Source: Ignavibacteria bacterium
Lineage (GTDB): Bacteria; Bacteroidota; Ignavibacteria; Ch128b
NCBI GenBank assembly: GCA_026415235.1
Contig: JAOAHM010000036.1
Location: forward strand, 1 to 35,387
Direction: 5' to 3'
DNA length: 35,387 nucleotides
Under the pieces are notes generated by a model that did not search any database, was not told the origin of the DNA, and saw only the letters and a program-made list of their open reading frames with translations. Position numbers and translations under genes: made by a program. This document shows positions 7,637 through 16,366 of this stretch, in pieces. Position 1 is the first letter of the stretch. Each line of letters opens with the position of its first letter.

Positions 7637-8866
7637 TCATTTTTCTTCAACTGGATTCATTTGATAAATTTTAATTTGATTGTGATAATTTTCTCGAGTT
7701 TGTTCAATTAGATTTAAATTATTCTTTCTCGTAGTAAATCTTTCTTTGAGTGGTGGAACAAGTTTCGCCTTCAAAACAATAATCAACTCTTTTTTAGAAT
7801 AAGTTTTTTTATCAAAACCTGTTAGATAACGAATACCAAATACCCACCAAGGTAAATCTTTAAGAATTGGTATTCCACTTCGCTCAACTTTTTCCTCAGT
7901 AATATACAAACCACCGATAACAGTTTCTTCACCATCAACAAGTAAAACATCTGTTTTAGCTTTTGTTTTCTTTATCTCTGTTGAAATTTGTCCTGGGATT
8001 GCATTACTACGCTCAGCTTCTAAATCAATTAAAATGTAATTCTTTCCATCCTCTTCAAATACATAAGGAGTAACTCTAATTATTGTACCTGTAGAATAAA
8101 ATCTTTCAACAGTATTTCCAGCAAAATCTTTTTCTCGTGTTGAAAAGTCGGCACCAACTTGGATTTCACCACGAACTCTATCTCGAACAGTAATTTGTGG
8201 ACTTGCAATCACTTCACCTAATTGATTCTGTTCGAAGAAATTAAATAAGAAGGTTGCTCTTCCTAAGAAGTCACCCATTTGACTTTGAGCATAAAGACCT
8301 AAATTAAAATTCTTTGTCTGATCAGTAGTTTGTTGCGGATTTAAATTAAAAATGTTTGGGTCAACTTGACCAAGTTGACCAGCAAGGTCTACATCTTTAC
8401 TTGAAAGTAACCACTTCCAATTCATTCCCAGCTCTTTTGATTTAGCCACATCAAGTTCAAAGAATATAGCCGATATATTTACTTCTCGAGTAGATAAATC
8501 AACTCCTTTCATTGCATCAGGAACTGGAGGTTTCTCTGCTTTTCTTGGTAAAATTTTTATGTACTCTTCTGTCTCAGTGAATTCGAGATTATTGTATTTT
8601 AAAATCAGCATTAATGCTCTATACCAATTCATTTGAATGATATCAATTCCAATAGGATCTGTAATATCTTCACTTAAAACTATTATCTTGTTAATAAACT
8701 GTTTACTCATCTTGCTTAGCATTTGCATAGCTTGATTGAAAGGCATCGAACCTGAAATCGAAACAAGTTCCTCAGGTGAACTCGAAAGCATTTTTTGAAA
8801 TTCTCTTTGACTTTGTGCTGAACACAAACTTAGAGTAATTATGAGAATGAAAATTAATTTCTTCAT
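7637..8866 (-). CDS. Secretin of a type IV pilus / type II secretion-like system
   Basis: 409 residues with a Sec signal peptide (MKKLIFILIITLSLCSA). Residues ~40-110 look like an N0/STN domain (IDIIQMNWYRALMLILK, then EYIKILP). From ~126 onward is the secretin core: the ASPQITVRD segment (221-229), strands around VTPYVF, and the signature VLLVDGEETVIGGLY followed by GIPILKDLPWW and ELIIVLKAKLV. It would form the outer-membrane ring through which the fibre or substrate passes. It is short compared with PilQ/GspD, with only one clear periplasmic N-domain besides the secretin domain, and it has no AMIN domain. The start ATG overlaps the previous stop (ATGA), with AAGGAG 8 bases upstream. No separate pilotin gene is visible. 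Confidence 0.9.
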   Translation of the reverse strand: MKKLIFILIITLSLCSAQSQREFQKMLSSSPEELVSISGSMPFNQAMQMLSKMSKQFINKIIVLSEDITDPIGIDIIQMNWYRALMLILKYNNLEFTETEEYIKILPRKAEKPPVPDAMKGVDLSTREVNISAIFFELDVAKSKELGMNWKWLLSSKDVDLAGQLGQVDPNIFNLNPQQTTDQTKNFNLGLYAQSQMGDFLGRATFLFNFFEQNQLGEVIASPQITVRDRVRGEIQVGADFSTREKDFAGNTVERFYSTGTIIRVTPYVFEEDGKNYILIDLEAERSNAIPGQISTEIKKTKAKTDVLLVDGEETVIGGLYITEEKVERSGIPILKDLPWWVFGIRYLTGFDKKTYSKKELIIVLKAKLVPPLKERFTTRKNNLNLIEQTRENYHNQIKIYQMNPVEEK

Positions 8867-9756
8867 TTTTTAAACTCCTTAATATTTGCAGCTTTAAGTT
8901 TGAGTGAAACTCTTTCAATAATACCTCCTCGGTTAAGAAGAAATTCACATTGCTGACGCTCATAATCAATTTTTGTAAGATAACCAAGATAAACTGGATC
9001 ACCCTCTGATAATGTATAGGAATTTCCATTTTTATCCATGATAAAAACTGCATCAGGAATAATTGCAAGTAAAGTTGCACCATCCACTTCCAACAAAGCA
9101 TCGTAGTTTGGTGGAATGTCTGGTTGGATTAATGGATAGAAAAGGTCGCTAACAAATTTAATTTCTTTTGGTTTTATTTGTTCATAGTTGAGGGCAAGAT
9201 TAGAATCGGCGGTGAAATATGATTCCAGATTTATATCAAATTCAACTTGATATCGTATCTCACCTTTACCAGTTGTAAGAGTTGCATTTCTTAAATTAAG
9301 AGAAGTTATTTTGTAAAGTTTTTTAGATTTCTCGAGTTCATAAATTAATTTGAAAACATCAATAAATTCACCTTGACCACTTATGGAGAAATAATCAACC
9401 GAAGCAGCACCAAAATTTTCTGTTTTGTCGTATTCAATATCAACTCTTGTATATTTTGAGAAACTCTTTGTTATGTTGAGTATATCGTTATATGTATCTG
9501 TGATTGATTGCCTAAATGGAATAGCCTTTGCCATGTTATAAAGAATTGAGTCAATTTTTTCAGATTCTTTCTGTAACGAGTCATACATGGCAGTAAGAGT
9601 TGAAACATCTAAGAATTGTTTGTTGAGATTTTCCAGCTCCAGTTGTTTTCTTTTTATTTGCTTCGGTTGGTAACCGATAACATAATAACCTCCTGCAGAA
9701 ATCAACAAAATTAAGAATAGGAGGAGTATGAGAGCATTGCGAGTTGTATTACTCAT
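8863..9756 (-). CDS. PilO-like inner-membrane protein fused to a PilP-like domain
   Basis: 297 residues: a short cytoplasmic tail, one membrane helix (~8-27), a coiled-coil segment (~30-75) and a ferredoxin-like PilO domain (~85-182, with ISGQGEFIDVFKLIYELEK and ITSLNLRNATL as typical strands). After a linker, residues ~200-290 carry a second beta-rich domain (LLAIIPDAVFIMDKNGNSYT, EGDPVYLGYL, FLLNRGGIIERVSLKL) that resembles the PilP/GspC homology region, which docks on the secretin. In standard systems PilO and PilP are separate proteins. Position between PilM-PilN and the secretin matches the pilMNOPQ order. It begins immediately after the PilM-PilN stop codon. The PilO part is confident; the PilP assignment is from pattern and position. 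Confidence 0.75.
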   Translation of the reverse strand: MSNTTRNALILLLFLILLISAGGYYVIGYQPKQIKRKQLELENLNKQFLDVSTLTAMYDSLQKESEKIDSILYNMAKAIPFRQSITDTYNDILNITKSFSKYTRVDIEYDKTENFGAASVDYFSISGQGEFIDVFKLIYELEKSKKLYKITSLNLRNATLTTGKGEIRYQVEFDINLESYFTADSNLALNYEQIKPKEIKFVSDLFYPLIQPDIPPNYDALLEVDGATLLAIIPDAVFIMDKNGNSYTLSEGDPVYLGYLTKIDYERQQCEFLLNRGGIIERVSLKLKAANIKEFKK

Positions 9757-11289
9757 TTATTGTACTCCTCTATAACCGTATTTATCTGGTTTAAGATTTA
9801 TTTCGAACCGATTGACCTCTCTTTCTCGTAACTCCTGACTAATCATACTTTTTAGCAAAGCTTTATCAAGATGATCTGAAAAATCTGGTATTGTGTATTT
9901 GTTAATACCAATTCCAAAAATTTTAACTCCTTCATTACTTGCAGCAATACTTGTTAACCAAATTCTCCTTCGTTGTGGTTGAAACTCTTGTATTTTCATT
10001 AAAATTTCAGTCCATCTCTCAGCACCTAAAATTAAAGTATCTATAGTTTGTTGGATTCTTCTTCCTGCTTCAATTCTATTCGAAAGTTGAGTTACTCTAT
10101 TTACAAGTTCGGCATTTTCGGCTATCAGAAGTTGTTTACTTTGAATTTCTGTTTGTAGTACTTGTAACTTTTTATGATTTGTTATATACCTCTGAGTGAA
10201 GAAGGCAACTGTGAGAAAGATTAAAATTAACAATACATATCCAACAGGATCGAGTTTGAAAATTTTTTGCGCTTCGATTACATCCAAAGGAAGTAGATTA
10301 ACAACTGGGGTTTTTGATTTGTCTTTTAATAAGAAGAAAAATATTGGTGCAATGCAAAAAGCATAAACAGGAATTTGATTCTTTTTATCTTCGCTTAATT
10401 CTGAAAGATCAAGTTCATCAAATTTAATTACTTCTAAATCAGCAAGTGGAAAACTACCATAGAAAGTTAATTGAACAGTCGATTCAGTTACTTCACCAGC
10501 AAGAAAAATTTTATCAATCTCAGAAATTTGTGCAACATCCATTTCGAGATTTATCTTACTTATGATAATATCATGAAAACCAACAGTTTGAACTCCAATA
10601 CCAAGATAACTCGATATATGTTTGATTGTTTTATTTGATATGAAAATTATTCTACTTGAATCGATTCCAACATGAAGAATTAAATAGTTTTTATCTTCCT
10701 GAATATTGTATTTATTCAAAACATAACCAGCAAGACACAAATCGCCAGCAGAGATGAATGGTATTCGAGGCATTCTCATTTTCCAGAATCGTGCAAATTG
10801 ACGAATCTGGTCTAACACAGGAAATTCTTCATTAATATAAGCACTTAGATAAGTGTCATTATAATATTTATAGTAGCGTAAATTCTTTTCGTCAATGGAA
10901 GCAAGTTTGGTTTCAAGCCATTTATCTATGATAAATTGTTTTACTTCTTTATCCTTACCTTTGGGCACATTCGGGATAAGTAAATAAGAAACTTGTGGCT
11001 CAGTTACTACTGGCACAAATACGATGTCCTTGACATTTTTAACTTTATTAATAAGGACATTTGATAACATTGGTTCTTCAAGGACATCTTCGGTCTCTTC
11101 AGTGGGCTCAAAGAGTATTGTGTCAGAATCAATATCAAGTTCGGATTTTTCCTGACCAAAGAATTGATATGGTGAACCTTTTAAACCATAAGTCACAACA
11201 TCTTCTAACTTCAATCCTTTAGAAGTTTTAGAAATGATTGCGACTTTGGTTTCGGGTCCATCAACGAAGATTCCAACATATTTTTTCAT
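9757..11289 (-). CDS. PilM-PilN fusion protein (GspL-like layout)
   Basis: 510 residues. The first ~325 form an actin-like PilM/GspL-type ATPase fold: YVGIFVDGPETKVAII resembles the phosphate-1 segment, ILHVGIDSSRIIFI (204-217) phosphate-2, and IDKIFLAGEV an adenosine-like segment. At 330-341 the chain runs straight into VNLLPLDVIEAQ, which is the N-terminal INLLP motif by which PilN normally binds PilM. Then comes one membrane helix (~349-366), a coiled coil (~370-415) and a PilN-like ferredoxin domain (WLTSIAASNEGVKIFGIG). Together these give the layout of GspL: cytoplasmic actin-like part, membrane helix, periplasmic domain. It would link the assembly ATPases to the PilO-PilP protein and the secretin. 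The start overlaps the PilT stop by four bases. Confidence 0.85.
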   Translation of the reverse strand: MKKYVGIFVDGPETKVAIISKTSKGLKLEDVVTYGLKGSPYQFFGQEKSELDIDSDTILFEPTEETEDVLEEPMLSNVLINKVKNVKDIVFVPVVTEPQVSYLLIPNVPKGKDKEVKQFIIDKWLETKLASIDEKNLRYYKYYNDTYLSAYINEEFPVLDQIRQFARFWKMRMPRIPFISAGDLCLAGYVLNKYNIQEDKNYLILHVGIDSSRIIFISNKTIKHISSYLGIGVQTVGFHDIIISKINLEMDVAQISEIDKIFLAGEVTESTVQLTFYGSFPLADLEVIKFDELDLSELSEDKKNQIPVYAFCIAPIFFFLLKDKSKTPVVNLLPLDVIEAQKIFKLDPVGYVLLILIFLTVAFFTQRYITNHKKLQVLQTEIQSKQLLIAENAELVNRVTQLSNRIEAGRRIQQTIDTLILGAERWTEILMKIQEFQPQRRRIWLTSIAASNEGVKIFGIGINKYTIPDFSDHLDKALLKSMISQELREREVNRFEINLKPDKYGYRGVQ

Positions 11290-12554
11290 ATTTTACTCGT
11301 TAATAGTTGTTGGATCCTTGCTTTGTTGTTCGCAAAAGCAATTGCAGTTTCGTAAGTGATTTTTCTTAATTTGAATAGTCGTGCTAAATCCTGTTCCATT
11401 GTATGCATACCGAACTCGCTTCCTTGATGAATCATTTGATAAATTTCACTTGTATTGTTGTTTTTGATTGCAGCTCTCACTGAAGGTGTGACTACTAAAA
11501 CTTCTTTGGCAAGTGTTCTCTTTCCATCTACTGTAGGAACTAACTTTTGCGAAACAATGCATCTCAAAACATCTGCTAAACGCATTCTAACTCTTTCTTG
11601 CTCGTGCACATCTGTTTCACCAATTATTCTATCTATTGTCTCAACTGCTGATGATGTATGAAGTGTTGAAAATACTTTGTGACCACTATCTGTAACATCA
11701 AGAGCAGCTACGATTGTCTCTGGATCTCTTAACTCTCCAATTACAATGATGTCGGGATCTTGTCTTAATGCTTGTATTGTTCCTTCTTTGAAAGATAAAA
11801 CATCTCTTCCAACTTCTCGATGCCTGACCAAACATCTTTTCGATTGATGAACATATTCAACCGGTGAAGAGATGATAATGATGTGTGCATCACAAGTTCG
11901 ATTATTTTCATCAATGATTGCATCAAGCGTAGTAGATTTACCTGAACCAGTTATACCTGTAATCAGAATCAATCCTTCTTTCATGTAGTTTAGATTCATC
12001 AGTTGCGTCACATATGGATGAAAACCAAGTTCTGCAAATGGTCGTAGTTGAGATAAAATTGCTCTGCAGTTTAAGGAAAGTTCATCAAGCTCAAAGTATG
12101 CATCAGCACGATAGCGATAAACTCTTAAATATGGGTGTGTTTCTTTTATTTCAATGGAAAAGTCTAAATTTCTTTTTGTAATTAAAAATTCAATTTGTTT
12201 TTCGCTTAAGATGTTAAGAATAAGAATGCTTGCTTCTGTTGAATTGAATTCTGGTAAATTAGGGATTGGTTTTTTGTTACCATGAATTCTCATCCAAAAA
12301 CGATTTAAACTTCCTGGCCCACCAAAATCCAAATCCGATGCTTCAACTTTATGCATTTCAAAAAGCAAACTCTCCAAAAAATTTCTCATTGCTTCTCGTT
12401 TCTTGTTATCCAATCCTTCAACAAAACTTTTTAGATATAATACTTTATCTATTCCCTTAATGTATTCTGGAACTAATTTGAGTCCTTCACCTGTAATTTC
12501 TTTTACTTGTTTTGTTAGTGAAGAGAATGCGTCTGAATTAATATCTATGAACAT
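11286..12554 (-). CDS. PilT-like ATPase (type IV pilus retraction family)
   Basis: 422 residues. The C-terminal RecA core has Walker A GITGSGKST (200-208), a His box STLHTSS (296-302) and Walker B IIVIGELRD (269-277). The following region (RMRLADVLRCIVSQKLV, GMHTMEQDLARLF) is PilT-specific. The Asp box that reads EDPIEF in PilT is SSPVEY here (229-234), and the AIRNLIRE motif is degenerate (VRAAIKNN). The GspE-like neighbour keeps EDPVEY, so the loss is specific. The N-terminal ~150 residues are longer than in PilT. PilT powers fibre retraction; with these changes the protein may be a slower, regulatory or PilU-like subunit. It lies 2 bases after gspE and overlaps the next gene by ATGA. Confidence 0.85.
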   Translation of the reverse strand: MFIDINSDAFSSLTKQVKEITGEGLKLVPEYIKGIDKVLYLKSFVEGLDNKKREAMRNFLESLLFEMHKVEASDLDFGGPGSLNRFWMRIHGNKKPIPNLPEFNSTEASILILNILSEKQIEFLITKRNLDFSIEIKETHPYLRVYRYRADAYFELDELSLNCRAILSQLRPFAELGFHPYVTQLMNLNYMKEGLILITGITGSGKSTTLDAIIDENNRTCDAHIIIISSPVEYVHQSKRCLVRHREVGRDVLSFKEGTIQALRQDPDIIVIGELRDPETIVAALDVTDSGHKVFSTLHTSSAVETIDRIIGETDVHEQERVRMRLADVLRCIVSQKLVPTVDGKRTLAKEVLVVTPSVRAAIKNNNTSEIYQMIHQGSEFGMHTMEQDLARLFKLRKITYETAIAFANNKARIQQLLTSKI

Positions 12555-12556
12555 AA

Positions 12557-14344
12557 TTAGTCTTCCGTTGTTGATGCAACTACTTCTTCAATTGTTGTTA
12601 ATCCAGCTTTTACTCGTAAAAAGCCAGATTCTCTTAGAGTCAACATTCCTTCTTTTTTAGCTTGCATTCGAATTGCTTCTTCATCAATTTCAGTTCCTGA
12701 TTTGACTATCAATCTTCTAATATCTCTACTGAAATACAAAGCTTCGTGAATTGCCATTCTACCTTTGTAACCAGTATTTGAACAAGCAGGACAACCAACA
12801 GCTTCATAAAAAGTTGTTTCTTTTACATCCTTTTCGCTCATACCTGCAGCCAAAGCAATCTCCTTATCAAAATTTTTTGCAACTCTTTTACATTTCTCAC
12901 ACAACTTTCTAATCAATCTTTGAGCTACAATAATGTTAATTGCATAAGCTATTAGGAATGGTTCTACACCCATTTTGAATAATCGTGAAATTGCGCTTGG
13001 TGCGTCATTTGTGTGAAGCGTTGAAAATGTTAAGTGTCCTGTATTTGCAAGTTTTATAGCGATTTCAGCTGTTTCTTTATCACGCATCTCACCAACGAGA
13101 ACAATATCAGGGTCATGTCGGAGAATTGCACGAAGTGCTTGTTCAAAATCCATCTTCGGTCCAATTTTCAATTGTCGAGCACCTTTAATAACATACTCAA
13201 CTGGATCTTCTACAGTTAAAACATTAACAGTAGGATCAATAACTTGATAAAGTGCAGCTATTAATGTTGTACTTTTTCCTGAACCTGTAGGACCTGTTAA
13301 TATAACCATTCCTTGCGGTTTAGAAATTGCTTTCATGAAAGCGTCATAAGCTGGACCATCAAAACCAATTTTTCTTATATCTGTAATAACTTTTCTATCA
13401 TCAAGAATTCGAATTACACATGATTCAAATTTTGAACTCAACTCAGTTCCAACCATTGGAAGAATAGAAACACGAAAACGAATTATATGTCCATCAATAT
13501 TTCTTTGAATGAATCCATCTTGCGCTTTTTCTCTCTCAAAACGATCTAATCCTCTTGCTCTATCTTTAATAACAGAAAGTACTGCTTCAGGATATGTATT
13601 TTCTTGAACATACCAGAGGGTTAGATTACCATCAATCCTAAAATGAATTTCTGTTCTCATTCCACTCTGAGGAACAAAATGAATATCACTGGCACCCCTT
13701 CTTACACCTTCAACCAATGCACCTTCAACTAAATTTATTAATGTACTTTTTTGGATCTCTGCCTCAAGTGCAGCTTCATCTATTCCTGCTTCTTGAGTTG
13801 TTTCAACTTGTAATTGTTCAGGAACTTCCTCTAACATTTTTAGGAAAATATTTTCTGGAGGAAGTATCTTATTTAGAACTTCATCAAAATCTTTTTTCTT
13901 GATGAAGATGACTTCGTATTTTCTGAATCCAAGACTTGCCGGAAGTTGATGTGTTAAACGATTTGTAGGATCAATTGCTGCAATTATAATTTTATCTTTT
14001 TGATTTGGATCAAATTTTATTGGTACAATCTTAGCTTCAATACAAAGATTTTTAACTTCTTCTGGTGATTTGTTAAGTAACTCTCTAATCTTTTCAGTTT
14101 CTGTCTCAGTCAATGGATATTTTTCTGGTGTATAGATATCAAAACGATAAACTGCAGCAACTTCTTCAAAAATCGTATCGTGATCAAACTTAAAATCCTG
14201 AACTAAAATTTGCGCAAGGTTTCGTCTTGCTCTATCATTCTTTTTAATCTGTAAAGCTTTTTCTAAGGTATTTATATCTATCAAACCTTTTCTAAGTAAC
14301 CAATATCCTACTTTATCAGTTTGTTCTAATGACTCAATTGCCAT
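12557..14344 (-). CDS. GspE/PilB-family assembly ATPase
   Basis: 595 residues, the usual length. Residues ~10-160 are the MshEN/T2SSE N-terminal domain (GYWLLRKGLIDINTLEKAL), which in relatives can bind cyclic di-GMP. The core has GASDIHF (217-223), Walker A GPTGSGKSTT (351-360), Asp box EDPVEY (379-384), Walker B DIVLVGEMRD (413-422), His box STLHTND (441-447) and a zinc tetracysteine C482-x2-C485 plus C518-x2-C521. All catalytic motifs are intact, so this is the likely motor for fibre extension or secretion, acting on the cytoplasmic face of the GspF platform. It is one base downstream of gspF and two bases upstream of the PilT-like gene. Confidence 0.95.
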   Translation of the reverse strand: MAIESLEQTDKVGYWLLRKGLIDINTLEKALQIKKNDRARRNLAQILVQDFKFDHDTIFEEVAAVYRFDIYTPEKYPLTETETEKIRELLNKSPEEVKNLCIEAKIVPIKFDPNQKDKIIIAAIDPTNRLTHQLPASLGFRKYEVIFIKKKDFDEVLNKILPPENIFLKMLEEVPEQLQVETTQEAGIDEAALEAEIQKSTLINLVEGALVEGVRRGASDIHFVPQSGMRTEIHFRIDGNLTLWYVQENTYPEAVLSVIKDRARGLDRFEREKAQDGFIQRNIDGHIIRFRVSILPMVGTELSSKFESCVIRILDDRKVITDIRKIGFDGPAYDAFMKAISKPQGMVILTGPTGSGKSTTLIAALYQVIDPTVNVLTVEDPVEYVIKGARQLKIGPKMDFEQALRAILRHDPDIVLVGEMRDKETAEIAIKLANTGHLTFSTLHTNDAPSAISRLFKMGVEPFLIAYAINIIVAQRLIRKLCEKCKRVAKNFDKEIALAAGMSEKDVKETTFYEAVGCPACSNTGYKGRMAIHEALYFSRDIRRLIVKSGTEIDEEAIRMQAKKEGMLTLRESGFLRVKAGLTTIEEVVASTTED

Positions 14345-14345
14345 A

Positions 14346-15719
14346 TCAGAATAACCCTTGAATTAAATTAATGAATGACATCCCAGGATATTTCGGACGA
14401 ATTGTTGCTGTTTCAGCTGAGATGAGCGTAAGTGCAGTTATAACTATCATGATGAACATAGCAATTGCTAACTGAATCGCTTCAATCAAAAATTTAAGTT
14501 TATGAGTTGTCTCGCTTTCATAATAATTAGCAATTTGCAATGCAACATTTTTCACCGTTCCTGTTTCTTCACCAGAATGAAATCTCGATATAGCTGTTTT
14601 AGTAAAAACACCAGCAGCTTCAAAAGCATCGGTCAATCCTTTACCCTCACGAATCATTATCGGAATAGCTACATTTTTAATTCTATCTTCAAAATATTTA
14701 TTACCTGTTGCTTCAGCAGCAATTCGTATTGGTTCAATATTTTCAGCAGAACCTGTATAGAGCGAATAAAATACTCGACAAAAAATTTCAATGATAGATT
14801 TATGAATTAAATTTCCAATTACAGGAAGTTTCAATAAATATTTATGAAGATTAACTTTTCCTTTCGGTGTTTGATAATAATAGAATAATAATACCACAGG
14901 AATTGCCATTAATAAGAGTATGAACAGAAAATTATTTTGTAAGAAATAACTTAGCTTTAATGTTGCTGCGGTTAACGGTGGAAGTTCAATATCGAATCTC
15001 AAAAACAATTCAGCAGTTGCTGGAAATACTTTTGCAACATAATAAATAACAGTCAAGATTAAAGCAATAACTGTTATGGTCGGAGTAACTAATGCACTTC
15101 TAAGATTTTTTCTAAATTCTTGATTTCTCTCTAAAAATTTTGCCGTTGCAGAATAAATTTCTGCCATATTACCACTTTTAGAAGCAAGTCCTAACATATA
15201 AGCTGTAAATTTTCCTAAAACATGTTCATATCTTCTGAATACTTTTTCACTGTCCTCACCTCGTTTTAAATCATTATTAATTTCTTTTAATGCGTCTCTT
15301 AATGCTTTATTTGTTACATCATTTATCATTAGCTGAAGTATTTCACCATAGGACATTTTCTCTCTTAATAAATCAGCGCTTATTCTAACGAAAGAAACAA
15401 TTTCAGAAGTTGGTGGTTTGGTTTGTAAGTCAAATAATTTTTTTCGTACATAAATTACTTCATAACCGAGTTTAATTAATGCTTGTTCAACTTCAGAAGA
15501 TGCATAAGCTTTCTGTTCACCGACAATTGGTTTACTCAATCCAGGTTTTCTTGCTTTATAAATAAATGTAGATTTTTTTTCAATTGAACGTAGTCTTAAT
15601 TTATTCTTCTCAACAATCTCTTTAATTTTTTGTCTTGCAGCGATGATGTTACTCGAATGAACAATCCCAATAACTGTCTTTCCCGTTGGTGATATTGCGT
15701 TAAATCTATACTCAGGCAT
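14346..15719 (-). CDS. GspF/PilC inner-membrane platform protein
   Basis: 457 residues. Two GspF (T2SSF) helical bundles, ~104-200 (KMSYGEILQL, ANDLKRGE-like NNDLKRGEDSEKVF, LASKSGNMAEIY) and ~305-400 (REGKGLTDAFEAAGVFTKTA, GEETGTVKNVALQIANYYE), alternate with membrane helices at ~209-229, 262-282 and 414-434. Residues 1-47 are the usual N-terminal YRFNAISPTGK module. An extra segment (~68-95, ASSEVEQALIKLGYEVIYV) looks like a partial second copy of that module. The protein is the platform that the assembly ATPase turns to add pilins. It is the first gene of the eight-gene machinery operon and has its own promoter. Confidence 0.95.
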   Translation of the reverse strand: MPEYRFNAISPTGKTVIGIVHSSNIIAARQKIKEIVEKNKLRLRSIEKKSTFIYKARKPGLSKPIVGEQKAYASSEVEQALIKLGYEVIYVRKKLFDLQTKPPTSEIVSFVRISADLLREKMSYGEILQLMINDVTNKALRDALKEINNDLKRGEDSEKVFRRYEHVLGKFTAYMLGLASKSGNMAEIYSATAKFLERNQEFRKNLRSALVTPTITVIALILTVIYYVAKVFPATAELFLRFDIELPPLTAATLKLSYFLQNNFLFILLLMAIPVVLLFYYYQTPKGKVNLHKYLLKLPVIGNLIHKSIIEIFCRVFYSLYTGSAENIEPIRIAAEATGNKYFEDRIKNVAIPIMIREGKGLTDAFEAAGVFTKTAISRFHSGEETGTVKNVALQIANYYESETTHKLKFLIEAIQLAIAMFIMIVITALTLISAETATIRPKYPGMSFINLIQGLF

Positions 15720-15757
15720 ATCTATATTCCGAGTTAAATAGGCTACACTTTAATCAT

Positions 15758-15786
15758 ATTATATGGAAAATAAATGAGTTATGCAA
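15758..15786 (-). promoter_or_regulatory. Promoter for the gspF-to-REC machinery operon
   Basis: On the minus strand TTGCAT (15781-15786), 17 bases, then TATAAT (15758-15763), a perfect -10 box with a three-of-six -35. Transcription would start near 15751, ~32 bases before the gspF ATG. The preceding pilin gene is closed by a terminator, so an independent promoter is expected here. No other gene lies in the 222-base gap. Confidence 0.55.
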
Positions 15787-15891
15787 ATCTTTTAAACCGA
15801 TTTTCTAAATGCAATTATATAAATTTTTGGAATAAAAAAAAGATATTTTATTAACAATTTAACTTCTAAATACCCCAGAAATTTGTTTTAA

Positions 15892-15925
15892 AATAAAAAA
15901 GCCGTCAAAATTGACGGCTTTTTTG
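15892..15925 (-). terminator. Bidirectional-looking terminator after pilin copy 1
   Basis: GCCGTCAA pairs with TTGACGGC within 15901-15918. On the minus strand the stem is followed by TTTTTTATTT, closing the pilin gene at 15942; on the plus strand a T6 run also follows. It separates pilin mRNA from the machinery operon. Confidence 0.9.
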
Positions 15926-15941
15926 TTGAGTATTCTTCAAC

Positions 15942-16325
15942 TTAGTTATTAATTGTCACAGTAATATTGTCAGGTGTAACAACAGCGGTTGCTCTTACTT
16001 TATTCGTTCCATCGTTACCGGTTTCATTTCCAGTTCCAACAATTGTCACAACAGTAGCTCCAACAGTAGCAGTGTATGTTCCGTTACCAGTTTTAGTTAA
16101 TGATGGTGGAATTGTGAAGCCAGTAAATGAATTACCACCGCCACCAAGAGCAGTTGGTTTACGATAATATTGTTGAGCAAAAGCTCCAATGTTATTTAAA
16201 TCGGCAATGACAGCATCTCTATTTGCACTTTGTGCACTGGTGCTGGCAAGATTAATGCCGACCACTATTGCAATACCAACAATAATTACTCCAATGACGA
16301 TTAATAGAAGTTGTTGTTGACCCAT
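15942..16325 (-). CDS. Small type IV pilin-like protein, copy 1
   Basis: 127 residues. It starts MGQQQ and goes straight into a hydrophobic helix (LLLIVIGVIIVGIAIVVGI, 6-24), followed by an amphipathic stretch (ASTSAQSANRDAVIADLNNI) as in the alpha-1 spine of type IV pilins, the QQYYRKP segment, a GGGG turn (61-64) and a Thr/Asn/Gly/Val-rich beta domain. No Cys is present. There is essentially no leader: at most Met-Gly precedes the possible mature residue, and Glu5 is absent. Its twin at 16524-16907 is identical at 118 of 127 residues. A good ribosome site (AAAGGAG) precedes the ATG. Likely the major fibre subunit with its twin; inferred from size, tandem copies, strong ribosome sites and private terminators. 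Confidence 0.75.
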   Translation of the reverse strand: MGQQQLLLIVIGVIIVGIAIVVGINLASTSAQSANRDAVIADLNNIGAFAQQYYRKPTALGGGGNSFTGFTIPPSLTKTGNGTYTATVGATVVTIVGTGNETGNDGTNKVRATAVVTPDNITVTINN

Positions 16326-16366
16326 AGTTGTACTCCTTTATTTTTTTCATTTTCTGTTTTTTTGTT

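Noticed and set aside
8772-9101. Minus-strand open frame of 109 codons between the secretin and PilO-PilP genes
   Set aside because: It overlaps both well-supported genes in another frame and has no ribosome site or family resemblance.
14502-14810. Plus-strand open frame of 102 codons opposite gspF
   Set aside because: Cys/Ser/Phe-rich translation typical of an antisense shadow of an AT-rich gene, with no start signal.
15720-15941. Sigma54 promoter for the machinery operon, expected from the nearby NtrC-like regulator
   Set aside because: The nearest GG and GC pair on the minus strand (in CGGTTTAAAAGATTTGC) is 12 bases apart rather than 10; the sigma70-type boxes fit better.
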